A program made the position numbers and the translations under genes. The notes under the pieces are model-generated. The model had not been told where the DNA came from and searched no databases. It worked only from the letters and a program-made list of their open reading frames with translations. Below, piece after piece: positions 46,170-54,530 of a stretch of DNA of 64,000 nucleotides. Within the stretch, counting starts at the first letter, position 1, and the number at the start of each line of letters is the position of its first letter. The DNA is from Edaphobacter flagellatus (lineage in GTDB: Bacteria > Acidobacteriota > Terriglobia > Terriglobales > Acidobacteriaceae): positions 3,391,501 to 3,455,500 of the forward strand of contig NZ_CP073697.1 in NCBI RefSeq assembly GCF_025264665.1, given 5' to 3'.

Positions 46170-46221
46170 GGTAACCTCTAATAGAGTTTTATCAGGGTTA
46201 CACGAAGGATATAGGGTTACC
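46170..46221. promoter_or_regulatory. Candidate operator sites of the CGNR regulator gene
   Basis: GGTAACC (46170-46176), GTTACA (46197-46202) and GGTTACC (46215-46221) lie just upstream of the minus-strand start at 46156. They share the core of the sites at 44401-44435, consistent with autoregulation. Confidence 0.45.
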
Positions 46222-46263
46222 TTGTCTGATTTCGATGGGCTAAGTGATGAAGATGAAGATAAT

Positions 46264-46340
46264 TGGTCGGGGCGATTGGATTCGAACCAACGACCCCCTG
46301 CTCCCGAAGCAGGTGCGCTACCAGGCTGCGCTACGCCCCG
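46264..46340 (-). tRNA. tRNA-Pro (CGG)
   Basis: 77 nt on the minus strand with encoded CCA. The acceptor CGGGGCG pairs fully with CGCCCCG, the D arm is GCGCAGCCTGGTAGCGC, the anticodon stem-loop is CCTGC-TTCGGGA-GCAGG (CGG) and the T arm GTTGG-TTCGAAT-CCAAT. All four arms pair without problems. Confidence 0.96.
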
Positions 46341-46468
46341 ACTCTATGTGATTGATGCGGAAAGGGGAAGCGACCGTGTGGCTCAGGGTGCGCAGTATGA
46401 GATTCGGGTCTCACACGGGCTCTCCTGCTGGAGCGCTGTTTCCGACTGGTTTAGTTTAGCAGATAAAG

Positions 46469-46497
46469 TTGCTGGCCGGTGGGATGGGTTCTATACT
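46469..46497 (+). promoter_or_regulatory. Promoter of the sulfate assimilation operon
   Basis: TTGCTG (46469-46474), a 17-bp spacer and TATACT (46492-46497). The predicted start of transcription is near 46503-46505, leaving almost no leader before the ATG of the cysteine-rich reading frame at 46507. Confidence 0.5.
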
Positions 46498-46506
46498 TTT
46501 AGGAGT

Positions 46507-46581
46507 ATGGTTTTTGCCGCTCAGCGCATGTGTTGTTGTTGCCGGATGCTCCCGTGTCCGTGTGTGCGCTGTTGCTGTTAG
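46507..46581 (+). CDS. Cysteine-rich leader peptide upstream of cysD
   Basis: A 24-codon frame ending in TAG at 46579-46581. Nine residues are Cys, in runs CCCC, CPC and CCC; seven of nine codons are TGT. The frame lies between a promoter-like TTGCTG-17-TATACT and cysD, 93 bp before the cysD start. AGGAG is only one base from the ATG, so translation may be leaderless. A hairpin (46633-46659) lies between this frame and the cysD ribosome binding site. The arrangement fits a peptide that senses charged tRNA-Cys and controls the operon; similar polycysteine leaders are known in mycobacteria. Its expression is not proven. Confidence 0.6.
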   Translation: MVFAAQRMCCCCRMLPCPCVRCCC

Positions 46582-46632
46582 TTGAGCCGGCTGCCATCTC
46601 TTCCTTCTCCATTACTTTCAAATCCATATTTT

Positions 46633-46659
46633 GAAGTCTGCGTTGGATCGCAGGTCTTC
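46633..46659 (+). promoter_or_regulatory. Hairpin before the cysD ribosome binding site
   Basis: GAAGTCTGCG, loop TTGGAT, CGCAGGTCTTC: five Watson-Crick pairs, two G-U pairs, then three more pairs after a bulged C. It ends three bases before GAGGT (46662-46666) and could block ribosome access to cysD. Confidence 0.4.
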
Positions 46660-46674
46660 GTGAGGTCGAACTCC

Positions 46675-47616
46675 ATGACTCCCGCCGTTGCCGTCGAATC
46701 GGAGACTCTTCTACAGCCAGAGAGGCTGAACCATCTGCAGGCCCTTGAGGCCGAGAGCATTGCGATTTTGCGTGAGGCGGTTGCCGAGTTTGCGCGGCCG
46801 GTGATGCTGTATTCGATCGGCAAGGACTCGAGCGTGATGCTGCGGTTGGCGCAGAAGGCGTTCTATCCCGGCAAGATTCCGTTCCCTCTGCTGCATGTGG
46901 ATACGAGCTATAAGTTTCCTGAGATGATCTCGTTTCGCGATGCGTATGCGAAGGAGATCGGCGCAGAGCTGATTGTGCATCGCAACGAGGAGGCGATTGC
47001 GGCAGGTGCAAATCCGTACACGCTAGGGACGCAGAACTGCTGCGGACTGCTGAAGACGCGCAGTCTGCTGGATGGGCTTGCCGAGGGTGGATTCGATGCA
47101 GCGTTTGGCGGAGCCCGGCGCGATGAGGAGAAGAGCCGCGCGAAGGAGCGCGTGTACAGCTTCCGCGATGGGGCTGGGCAATGGGACCCGAAGAACCAGC
47201 GTCCTGAGCTGTGGAGCATGTACAACTCGCGGTTGAGGAAGGGCGAGAGCATACGGGTGTTTCCGCTGTCGAACTGGACGGAGCTGGATATCTGGCTCTA
47301 TCTGTATGCCGAAAAGATCCCGATTGTGCCGCTGTATTTTGCGAAGGAGCGTCCGCTTATTGTGCGTGGAGGACAGAGGACGCTGTACTACGACGGCATG
47401 AAGCTGCTGCCGGGCGAAGAGGTGCGGATGGAGAAAGTGCGGATGCGTTCGCTGGGCTGCCTGCCGTGTACGGGCGCGATTGAGAGCGAGGCAGACACGT
47501 TGCCGAAGATTATCGAGGAGCTTCTGACGTTTCGCAGGAGCGAGCGCGAGAACCGGGCCATCGATCATGACGAAGAAGGATCGATGGAAGTGAAGAAGCG
47601 GGAGGGCTACTTCTAA
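46675..47616 (+). CDS. cysD: Sulfate adenylyltransferase subunit 2
   Basis: 313 residues from ATG at 46675, preceded by GAGGT at a good distance. CysD and the GTPase CysN together form adenosine 5-phosphosulfate (APS) from sulfate and [17 protein letters not shown] near residue 50 is the PP-loop; [28 protein letters not shown] and [10 protein letters not shown] are CysD signatures. The reading frame is open back to the TAG of the Cys-rich peptide, so a TTG at 46582 is a formal but less likely start. cysN starts directly after its stop codon (TAAATG). Confidence 0.95.
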   Translation: MTPAVAVESETLLQPERLNHLQALEAESIAILREAVAEFARPVMLYSIGKDSSVMLRLAQKAFYPGKIPFPLLHVDTSYKFPEMISFRDAYAKEIGAELIVHRNEEAIAAGANPYTLGTQNCCGLLKTRSLLDGLAEGGFDAAFGGARRDEEKSRAKERVYSFRDGAGQWDPKNQRPELWSMYNSRLRKGESIRVFPLSNWTELDIWLYLYAEKIPIVPLYFAKERPLIVRGGQRTLYYDGMKLLPGEEVRMEKVRMRSLGCLPCTGAIESEADTLPKIIEELLTFRRSERENRAIDHDEEGSMEVKKREGYF

Positions 47617-49269
47617 ATGGCTACGGATGTTCTGACGCCTGATCGTGGATTTGAAGAGTTTCTGGATGCGCATCTGGGCCAGGAACTGCTGCGGTTTACT
47701 ACGGCTGGAAGCGTGGACGACGGCAAGAGCACGCTGATTGGACGTTTGCTGCATGACACCAAGAGTGTGTACGAGGACCAGCTTGCTGCGGTGAAGAAGA
47801 GCCGCGTGAACCGCGCTGCGAATGGCCATGTCGATTTCTCGCTGCTTACCGATGGATTGAAGGCGGAGCGTGAGCAGGGAATCACGATCGATGTAGCGTA
47901 TCGCTATTTTTCGACTTCGCGGCGCAAGTTCATCATTGCCGATACACCTGGCCACGAGCAGTACACGCGCAATATGGCGACGGGTGCTTCGACTGCCGAT
48001 GTGGCCGTGGTGCTGATCGACGCGAAGGCCTATCTGCGCGAGGGCAAGCTTTTGCCACAGTCGCGCAGGCATACGTACATCGCGTCGTTGCTGGGGATTC
48101 CGCATGTTGTTGCTGCGGTCAACAAGATGGATCTTGTGGACTACTCGCAGGAGACGTTTGCGGCGATCCGCAGTGAGTTTGTCGCGTTTGCCGCGAAGCT
48201 GGGATTGAAGAGCGTGACTGCGATTCCGTTAAGCGCACTGGAGGGAGACAACGTTGTTGCGCCCAGCGCACGAATGACCTGGTACGACGGCCCGACGTTG
48301 CTTGAGTTTCTTGAGACGGTGCCGCTGCGCGTGGAGGAATCGTGTGGGCCGTTGCGTTTCCCCGTGCAGTTGGTGCTGCGTCCGGATGCAAGCTTTCGCG
48401 GGTTTGCGGGACAGGTTGCACGCGGAGTTTTGCGTGCCGGTGAGCGGGTGAAGGCGCTGCCCTCGGGCCGCGAGACAACGGTCAAGCGAATTGTTACGTG
48501 GGATGGCGATCTGCAATCGGCAGCGTATCCGCAAAGTGTAACGGTCGAGCTTGAGGACGAGATCGATCTGAGCCGTGGTGAGATGCTGATTGCTGCCGAC
48601 AGCCGTGATGCAGATGCGCCCCATGCTTCACGACATCTGAAGGCAATGGTGGTGTGGATGCATGAGGAGCCGCTTGTCGTTGGGCGGACATACATCGCCA
48701 AGCAGACGACGCGTACGGTGCGCGCGACGGTAAAGTCGATTCGCTATCGCGTCGATGTCGGCACGCTGGACCACCATGCAGCGCAACAGCTTGCGATGAA
48801 CGAGATCGCCGAGATGGAGCTGGATACGAATCTGCCGCTGTTTTTCGATGCGTATGCGGAGAGCAGGACGACGGGCTCGCTGATTCTGATCGACGGCGTT
48901 ACAAATGCGACGGTTGGCGCAGCAATGATCGTCGATGCAGCGTCTGGCGCTGCTGACGGTGATTTGCGAACTGCCCTGATCGTCGTACCTGGACGCGCAG
49001 AGCTTGCTGAGCAGTTGCGTGAAGCATTGGAGATCCGACTGCAGCGGGTTGTGGTGATCGACGACGCACTGATCCCAGACGATGCGCTGGTGCCGGTCGT
49101 GCGCGCGCTTCAGTTGGCAGGGGTGACGGCGATCACGGCACGTACGCTTCCTGCGGAGGCGCTGGCGACTCTGGTCCGCTCGGTCGAAGGCTTTGCCGAT
49201 GGAAATGTTGTGCTTGGCGAAGGGTTGAGCGAGGACGAGGTTCTCAGGCAGGTGGGGGTGAAGCAATGA
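47617..49269 (+). CDS. cysN: Sulfate adenylyltransferase subunit 1 with degenerate APS-kinase-like tail
   Basis: 550 residues. GTPase motifs are GSVDDGKST (31-39), DTPGHEQYTRNM, and NKMD. The elongation-factor-like beta domains run to about 445. The last 103 residues resemble the start of an APS kinase (LIVVPGRAELAEQLREAL, then RVVVIDD) as in CysNC fusions, but the Walker A lysine and serine are absent: PGR stands where GxSGSGKS is expected. So PAPS formation by this tail is unlikely. cysH overlaps its stop in ATGA. Confidence 0.92.
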   Translation: MATDVLTPDRGFEEFLDAHLGQELLRFTTAGSVDDGKSTLIGRLLHDTKSVYEDQLAAVKKSRVNRAANGHVDFSLLTDGLKAEREQGITIDVAYRYFSTSRRKFIIADTPGHEQYTRNMATGASTADVAVVLIDAKAYLREGKLLPQSRRHTYIASLLGIPHVVAAVNKMDLVDYSQETFAAIRSEFVAFAAKLGLKSVTAIPLSALEGDNVVAPSARMTWYDGPTLLEFLETVPLRVEESCGPLRFPVQLVLRPDASFRGFAGQVARGVLRAGERVKALPSGRETTVKRIVTWDGDLQSAAYPQSVTVELEDEIDLSRGEMLIAADSRDADAPHASRHLKAMVVWMHEEPLVVGRTYIAKQTTRTVRATVKSIRYRVDVGTLDHHAAQQLAMNEIAEMELDTNLPLFFDAYAESRTTGSLILIDGVTNATVGAAMIVDAASGAADGDLRTALIVVPGRAELAEQLREALEIRLQRVVVIDDALIPDDALVPVVRALQLAGVTAITARTLPAEALATLVRSVEGFADGNVVLGEGLSEDEVLRQVGVKQ

Positions 49270-49961
49270 GCGTGGTGGATACGACCATCGATTATGAAGC
49301 TTTGACGGCCGAGGAGCTTGTTGCCGATATCGTGCGTGAGGCTACGCCCGGGTCTGTGTGCGTGACTTCGAGTTTTCAGACAGAGGACATGGTCGTACTG
49401 CATATGCTCCGCCGCCATCTACCGGATGTGCCGGTCATCTTTCTGGAGACGGGATACCACTTTCCTGAGGTGATTGCGTATCGCGATCGCATGGCTGCCG
49501 CGTGGGGACTGAATCTGGTGAATGCTCTGCCGACGACGACAGTGAAAGAGTTTGAGGGACAGTTCGGCATTCTGCACATCGTGCAGCCGACGGCTTGCTG
49601 CCAGGCACGCAAGGTGGAGCCGCTGATGCGTTCGCTGGAGCCGTACGATTTGTGGTTTACAGGGCTGCGGCGCGAGCAGTCGCCGACACGCGCCGGCTTG
49701 AAGAAGGTTGAGGGGCACAAGACTCCCACGGGCAAGCAGATGAAGAAGATCAGTGTGCTGGCAGACTGGGACTGGGCGCGCGTGAAGGCATATGCCGAGC
49801 GTGAAGGCATTCCTGAGCTTGAGCTGTATGCGCGTGGTTACACGAGCGTCGGGTGCGAGCCGTGCACGTCGATTCCCGAGGCTGGAGCGGATGCGCGCAG
49901 TGGACGCTGGGGCGGCAAGAAGCTCGAGTGCGGCATTCATACCTTTTCAGAGAAAAATTAG
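49266..49961 (+). CDS. cysH: Adenylyl-sulfate (APS) reductase
   Basis: 231 residues. It reduces activated sulfate to sulfite with thioredoxin. C111-C112 and C197-x2-C200 are the four ligands of the 4Fe-4S cluster found in APS-using enzymes and absent from PAPS reductases; the catalytic Cys is C222 in KLECGIH. TSSFQTEDMV forms the nucleotide loop. The cluster cysteines imply that APS is used directly, consistent with the lack of an intact APS kinase in the neighbouring CysN. No sulfite reductase gene is in the window. Confidence 0.94.
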   Translation: MSVVDTTIDYEALTAEELVADIVREATPGSVCVTSSFQTEDMVVLHMLRRHLPDVPVIFLETGYHFPEVIAYRDRMAAAWGLNLVNALPTTTVKEFEGQFGILHIVQPTACCQARKVEPLMRSLEPYDLWFTGLRREQSPTRAGLKKVEGHKTPTGKQMKKISVLADWDWARVKAYAEREGIPELELYARGYTSVGCEPCTSIPEAGADARSGRWGGKKLECGIHTFSEKN

Positions 49962-50014
49962 TCTAAAAAGCAGAGCATTTGGCAGGCAATCTACGCAGGG
50001 ACTAAGCTCATCAC

Positions 50015-51130
50015 ATGATGGAGCAACGCCGCATCGTCGAGCTATGGGAGCGTGGAGAAGCGCGCGTGCTGGTGACGGTGGTGCGCGTTGAGGGCTCCAG
50101 CTATCGCCGTCCTGGAGCCAGGCTGCTGTTGGGCGATGCAGGTGAATATGCCGGGACGATCAGCGGAGGTTGCCTTGAAGCTGAGGTGACGCGCAAGGCC
50201 GCATGGAAGGTTCGGGATGGCGCGGTTGTCGAACGCTACTCAACGATGTTCGACGACACGGCTGAAGTTCCTTATGGATTAGGGTGCGGCGGTGTTGTGG
50301 ATTTACTGCTCGAGCCTGTACAAACGGCTGAGTGCGCAGCTCTGCTTCATGCGCAACAACGAGCGCTGCACGCTGATGAGCGTTCTACGGTAGTGACCTG
50401 GCTTCCGGGCGAGTCAAAGACGCTTCGCCGAGTCGTGTTGAACGCGGCAGGAGAGATTGTTTTTGCGAGCGCTGATCTGAATGAGAAGAAGCTTGCATGC
50501 GCACGGGGTCTTTTGCCAGGCAGTGAATATGAAGGCCGGTTCGTCGAGGAGATTCGCGGGCCACAACGGTTGTTTGTGTTCGGGGCAGGCGATGATGCAA
50601 AGCCACTCGTTTCGATGGCTGCGATGATGGGCTGGAGCGTGACAGCCGCCGATGGCCGTCAGCATCTCGCTCGCAGAGAGCGTTTTGTAGAGGCAGCGCG
50701 CGTCGTGCAGATCGATCCAAATGACATATCGGTATTGCAGATTTGCGCGGAAGATGCGGTGGTGGTGATGACGCATAGCTATGAACAGGATCGTGCTCTG
50801 CTGCGAGACCTGTTGCCGTTGGCTCCGCGCTACCTGGGTTTGCTTGGAGCAAGGCATCGCAGTTCGTTGCTGGTGAGTGAGGCTGCTGTGTTGGCTGGGC
50901 TTACGGTGCAGGACTGTTGCGAAAGGATATGGGCTCCTGTCGGGCTGGATCTTGGCGGCGATGGTCCTGAAGCCGTTGCACTGGCTGTAGTGGCTGAGGT
51001 GCAAGCCGTATGTATGGGCAAGCTTGGTGCATCGCAGCGCTTATCGGTTGAGGACGTGATGAGACATGTGCGCGAGGGCGGAGTCTCGCGCTATTTGCAG
51101 ACGCATTGTCCGGCGGATCTGGTGCAGTGA
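50015..51130 (+). CDS. XdhC/CoxI family protein
   Basis: 371 residues. The N-terminal XdhC domain shows VRVEGSSYRRPGARLLL and GTISGGCLEAEV with the conserved cysteine, and GLGCGGVVDLLLE. The C-terminal Rossmann part has LFVFGAGDDAKPL, VVMTHSYEQDRALL and YLGLLGARHR. XdhC proteins carry and mature the molybdenum cofactor for xanthine dehydrogenase-type enzymes. The partner enzyme is not in the window. It follows cysH by 53 bp and overlaps the mocA-like gene by 4 bp. Confidence 0.9.
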   Translation: MMEQRRIVELWERGEARVLVTVVRVEGSSYRRPGARLLLGDAGEYAGTISGGCLEAEVTRKAAWKVRDGAVVERYSTMFDDTAEVPYGLGCGGVVDLLLEPVQTAECAALLHAQQRALHADERSTVVTWLPGESKTLRRVVLNAAGEIVFASADLNEKKLACARGLLPGSEYEGRFVEEIRGPQRLFVFGAGDDAKPLVSMAAMMGWSVTAADGRQHLARRERFVEAARVVQIDPNDISVLQICAEDAVVVMTHSYEQDRALLRDLLPLAPRYLGLLGARHRSSLLVSEAAVLAGLTVQDCCERIWAPVGLDLGGDGPEAVALAVVAEVQAVCMGKLGASQRLSVEDVMRHVREGGVSRYLQTHCPADLVQ

Positions 51131-51684
51131 GGATCGCGGCGGTTGTGTTAGCGGCGGGTGCATCGCGTCGATTAGGCGAACTGAAACAGCTTGTGCGGTT
51201 GAACGGAGAAACTCTGCTGGATCGCGTTGTGCGTATCTGCGGAGAGGCCGGGTGTGCTCCGATTGTGGTTGTGCTGGGAGCTTCTGCCGATGTCGTGCGG
51301 GAGCAATGTGCATTGCAGGGCGCAACCGCTGTTGTGAACTGCAACTGGACTGAAGGTATGGGCTCGTCAGTGCGCGCTGGTGTTGAAGCGTTGTCGAGCG
51401 ATGTTGCTGGATGCGTGATTGTGACCTGCGATATGGCTCAGGTGACTGCTGCGCATTTGCAGGAGCTGTTGCGTACAGGTGAGTTATCCGCGTCGGAGTA
51501 CGCGGGTCGCCGTGGAGTGCCTGCCTATTTTCCAGCAGCGATGTTTTCGGAGCTGATGCAGCTGCATGGCGATGCAGGAGCGCGAACCTTGCTGAAGGAT
51601 GCCCGGGCCGTGCTTCTTCCAGATGGTGAGATCGATGTGGATACTCCCGATGATCTGCGTCGTGTCCGCGAGTTGTTTTCCTAG
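51127..51684 (+). CDS. MobA/MocA-like nucleotidyltransferase
   Basis: 185 residues from GTG at 51127, overlapping the xdhC stop (GTGA). The N-terminal VVLAAGASRRLGELKQLV is the nucleotide-binding loop of molybdenum cofactor cytidylyl- or guanylyltransferases; CDMAQVTAAHL and the metal-binding region IDVDTPDDL follow. With XdhC it most likely adds CMP to the cofactor for a hydroxylase of the xanthine dehydrogenase family. Its stop codon shares CTAG with the stop of the convergent protease gene. Confidence 0.88.
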   Translation: MRIAAVVLAAGASRRLGELKQLVRLNGETLLDRVVRICGEAGCAPIVVVLGASADVVREQCALQGATAVVNCNWTEGMGSSVRAGVEALSSDVAGCVIVTCDMAQVTAAHLQELLRTGELSASEYAGRRGVPAYFPAAMFSELMQLHGDAGARTLLKDARAVLLPDGEIDVDTPDDLRRVRELFS

Positions 51685-53405
51685 CGGCTTTGGTGCTTGC
51701 TGGAAGTCTTCTTGTGGGCAGTTTTCTTTCCTTTGTGCGCTGTCTTTTTCTTCTTGTGCGATGTAGTTGAGACAGGGCCAGGATTCATGACCGTGATGAG
51801 CTTCGTGCCGATCGGCGAGCCGAGGCCAGTGCAGGCGTCCCAGCCCGGGCCGGCGCTGAAGGCTCCGTTGTTGGTTGTAAGAATGTCGCGGAATGCAGAT
51901 TTCGCCTTGGCTGAATAGATTGCTGGATTGATAAAGCCTGCTGAGACTGCATTCTGCTGATTCGCCAACGCGATCAAGCCAGCCCATAGCGGCGCGACGG
52001 CGCTGGTTCCTCCGATCACGAGGTTCTGGCCGTCGACGCGAACGTTGTAGCCGGTTGCGGGATCGGCATCGCCGGCAACGTCGGGAACACCGCGTCCGCC
52101 TGTGCTGGTGGTTGGCTTCGGAACGTTGGCGTTTGTCTGCCATGTGGGAAGAGGGAAGATGTCGGAGACACCGCCGCCGGTCGCTCCTCCCTGCGGTTGA
52201 TCGTTCCATACCGTTTCGGAGGTGATAGTCGAACCGGAGCTTTGCAGGTTGGTGCCGCCGCAGGCCAGCACGTGCGGGCTGGAGGCTGGAAAATCGACGT
52301 GGTTTTTCCCATCGGTCACACCATCGGAAGAGCCATTATCGCCTGCTGCCACCGTGATCGTGATGCCAAGCGCTGCTGCAGACTGGCATGCAGAGTCGAA
52401 CGCTGACATCGCCTGTGCGGTCCAGTTCGCCTCGGCAGATCCCCAGGAGATGGAGATGACACTGGGCTTATAGGTCGTGTCGTGGATGGCTTGTGCGAGA
52501 GCATCGATGAAGCCCTGATCGGTGTTGGGGGCGAAGTAGACGACTATGCGCGCTCGCACTGCGATAGCAGCGGCAACCTCAATGTCGAGCATGACCTCAC
52601 CGTCGGCGCTGTTCGCGTTGGAGGGCGAGTTCTTCGCGCCGGAGACGGAGACGGCGATGACTTTTGGTGTCGTCTGTCCGAGCGATTTGAAGTAGGCAGT
52701 GAGGTCGGTCTGGCGGAATCCGCCGCCTAACTCGATGATGCCGATGGTCTGGTTGGCAGCGGTAGCTCCAGATGGAAAGTTATAGAGCTGCGCGATCTGA
52801 ACAGGAGTGTAGGAGGGGCCTCCTGCTGCATGAGGCCGCGCAAAGCCCGAGCCTTGCGCGAGCCCGGCAATATCGGATGATTTCTGTCCGGCGATACGAA
52901 ACTTTGGCGAGGCCTGCGGTCGGTTATCCAGGCCAAGAACGGCAACGACGTATCCTTCGAGTTGTTCGGGAAGATGAATGCATCCTTCGCGTACCCGATA
53001 GGTGATGCCTTCGAGATGCCTGTGCTCGAGGGAGACGCCGAAGGCGCGCTGCATCCTGGCGATGGTCCCACTCAGCTTAATGGTTCTTCTGCCAGGAGCG
53101 GGAGTGCCAGGCTGGATTTTGAGGCCAAACTCTTTCGCGAAGGTGCGGACAAGCTTGACGGCCACCGGATCTGCAGCGTGGTTGGCGCGGAACTGCGCTC
53201 GCGTCAGCCTGAGCTTGCCTGTCGTATGTGCGATGCTGAGAGGCTTTTTGCGGCGCACAATGACCGATACCGTAATGCGCGACGAAGACGGAGCAGGCTT
53301 TTCGTGGATTGCCAGAGCGAGAGGCGCCTTTTCGCTGCCGGGCAGAATGATGCGTGGCTGCTCCATCATGGGCTTCAGGATTGCGGAATTTTTTCTGGCC
53401 GGCAT
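51681..53405 (-). CDS. Sedolisin (S53) acid protease, pro-kumamolisin type
   Basis: 574 residues from ATG at 53405 (GAGG six bases upstream). A pro-domain (about 20-165) precedes the catalytic domain. Catalytic Glu and Asp lie in DGEVMLDIE, the oxyanion region in ISISWGSAE and the nucleophile in GGTSAVAPLWAG. No classical signal peptide is seen, as in some kumamolisins that are nonetheless secreted. The last 25 residues are a Lys/His/Ser/Thr-rich tail (HKKKKTAHKGKKTAHKK), unusual for the family and suited to binding acidic surfaces. The enzyme should work at low pH outside the cell. Confidence 0.93.
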   Translation of the reverse strand: MPARKNSAILKPMMEQPRIILPGSEKAPLALAIHEKPAPSSSRITVSVIVRRKKPLSIAHTTGKLRLTRAQFRANHAADPVAVKLVRTFAKEFGLKIQPGTPAPGRRTIKLSGTIARMQRAFGVSLEHRHLEGITYRVREGCIHLPEQLEGYVVAVLGLDNRPQASPKFRIAGQKSSDIAGLAQGSGFARPHAAGGPSYTPVQIAQLYNFPSGATAANQTIGIIELGGGFRQTDLTAYFKSLGQTTPKVIAVSVSGAKNSPSNANSADGEVMLDIEVAAAIAVRARIVVYFAPNTDQGFIDALAQAIHDTTYKPSVISISWGSAEANWTAQAMSAFDSACQSAAALGITITVAAGDNGSSDGVTDGKNHVDFPASSPHVLACGGTNLQSSGSTITSETVWNDQPQGGATGGGVSDIFPLPTWQTNANVPKPTTSTGGRGVPDVAGDADPATGYNVRVDGQNLVIGGTSAVAPLWAGLIALANQQNAVSAGFINPAIYSAKAKSAFRDILTTNNGAFSAGPGWDACTGLGSPIGTKLITVMNPGPVSTTSHKKKKTAHKGKKTAHKKTSSKHQSR

Positions 53406-53585
53406 AAAGACCTCTTTCATCAGGGGAGTCTTTGAAAAAAGGCTGACCGGAACCCAAATTGGATTCGCGGAACACAATCATAAGCCACTACGATCACAGG
53501 AGCGAAAATATGGTTGGATTGCGCTGTCATGTCGTATGCCGGATGTCGTATCCTTTCACTTTCAGGATTGGAAATTATTTTTTGA

Positions 53586-54443
53586 ATGGAAAATACCTCG
53601 GGACAAATCGTCAGGACCGTAGACGCTCATCATCATCTCTGGCGTTATACAGCAGCAGAGTACGGCTGGATCGACGACTCGATGCGTATTTTGCAGAGAG
53701 ATTTTCTTGCTGACGATCTGGTTGCCGAGATGAAAGCCGCTGACATCGACGGCGCAGTGGCGGTCCAGGCGAGGCAGACGGTGGACGAGACGCGCTGGCT
53801 GCTCGAGCAGGCAGCGAACTGCGATGCGATCTGTGGTGTTGTGGGCTGGGCTCCGCTCGCGGAGAAGAATCTTGTTGCCGTGCTCGATGCGTTCGCGGAC
53901 AAGCCGAAGTTGCGTGGGCTGCGCCATATCGTGCAGGGGGAGCCGGACGAGAACTTCATTCTGCGACCGGACTTCAATGATGGAGTAAAGCGGTTGCGCC
54001 AGTATGGGCTGGTCTATGATGTGCTGATCTATGAACGCCAGTTGCCGCAGGCGATCGAGTTTGTCGATCGTCATCCTGAGCAGGCATTTGTGTTGGATCA
54101 CATTGCCAAGCCGCGGATACGTGAGGGCATTGTCGAGCCGTGGGCCGAGCGGATGCGGGAGATGGGCAGGCGCGAGCATGTCTGGTGCAAGGTTTCCGGG
54201 CTGGTGACGGAGGCGGATTGGTCGGCATGGACACTGCATTCGCTCAGGCCGTATCTCGATGTTGTGGTTGAGGCTTTTGGTCCGCAGAGACTAATGGCTG
54301 GCTCCGACTGGCCAGTATGCCTCGTGGCATCGGGGTATAAGAGATGGTTTGATGTTCTGAAAGAATATTTCGCGGAGTACAGCGTGGCAGAGCGGGAGGC
54401 GATCTTCGGAGGAACGGCGAAGAGCGTCTACGGTCTTCGATGA
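53586..54443 (+). CDS. Amidohydrolase 2, L-fuconolactonase-like
   Basis: 285 residues of the TIM-barrel amidohydrolase family. Metal and catalytic motifs are DAHHHLW near residue 13, FVLDHIAKP near 160 and GSDWPVC near 237. This set is typical of lactonases of sugar acids such as L-fucono-1,5-lactone or L-rhamnono-lactone. The neighbouring fucP gene supports fucose as the sugar. No fucose dehydrogenase, fuconate dehydratase or aldolase is in view. Confidence 0.8.
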   Translation: MENTSGQIVRTVDAHHHLWRYTAAEYGWIDDSMRILQRDFLADDLVAEMKAADIDGAVAVQARQTVDETRWLLEQAANCDAICGVVGWAPLAEKNLVAVLDAFADKPKLRGLRHIVQGEPDENFILRPDFNDGVKRLRQYGLVYDVLIYERQLPQAIEFVDRHPEQAFVLDHIAKPRIREGIVEPWAERMREMGRREHVWCKVSGLVTEADWSAWTLHSLRPYLDVVVEAFGPQRLMAGSDWPVCLVASGYKRWFDVLKEYFAEYSVAEREAIFGGTAKSVYGLR

Positions 54444-54530
54444 AGCGATGATGTAGCAGGGCATGTAAGATTTCGAGCAACGTCTTTCGAGACGCGCCGA
54501 TGAGAACCCAGTCCGTACCCAGGAGAAACA

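Noticed and set aside
46222..46581. A 119-codon plus-strand frame ending in the Cys-rich segment
   Set aside because: Its first part is the antisense of tRNA-Pro, so it is not a gene as a whole; only the last 24 codons from the ATG at 46507 are kept.
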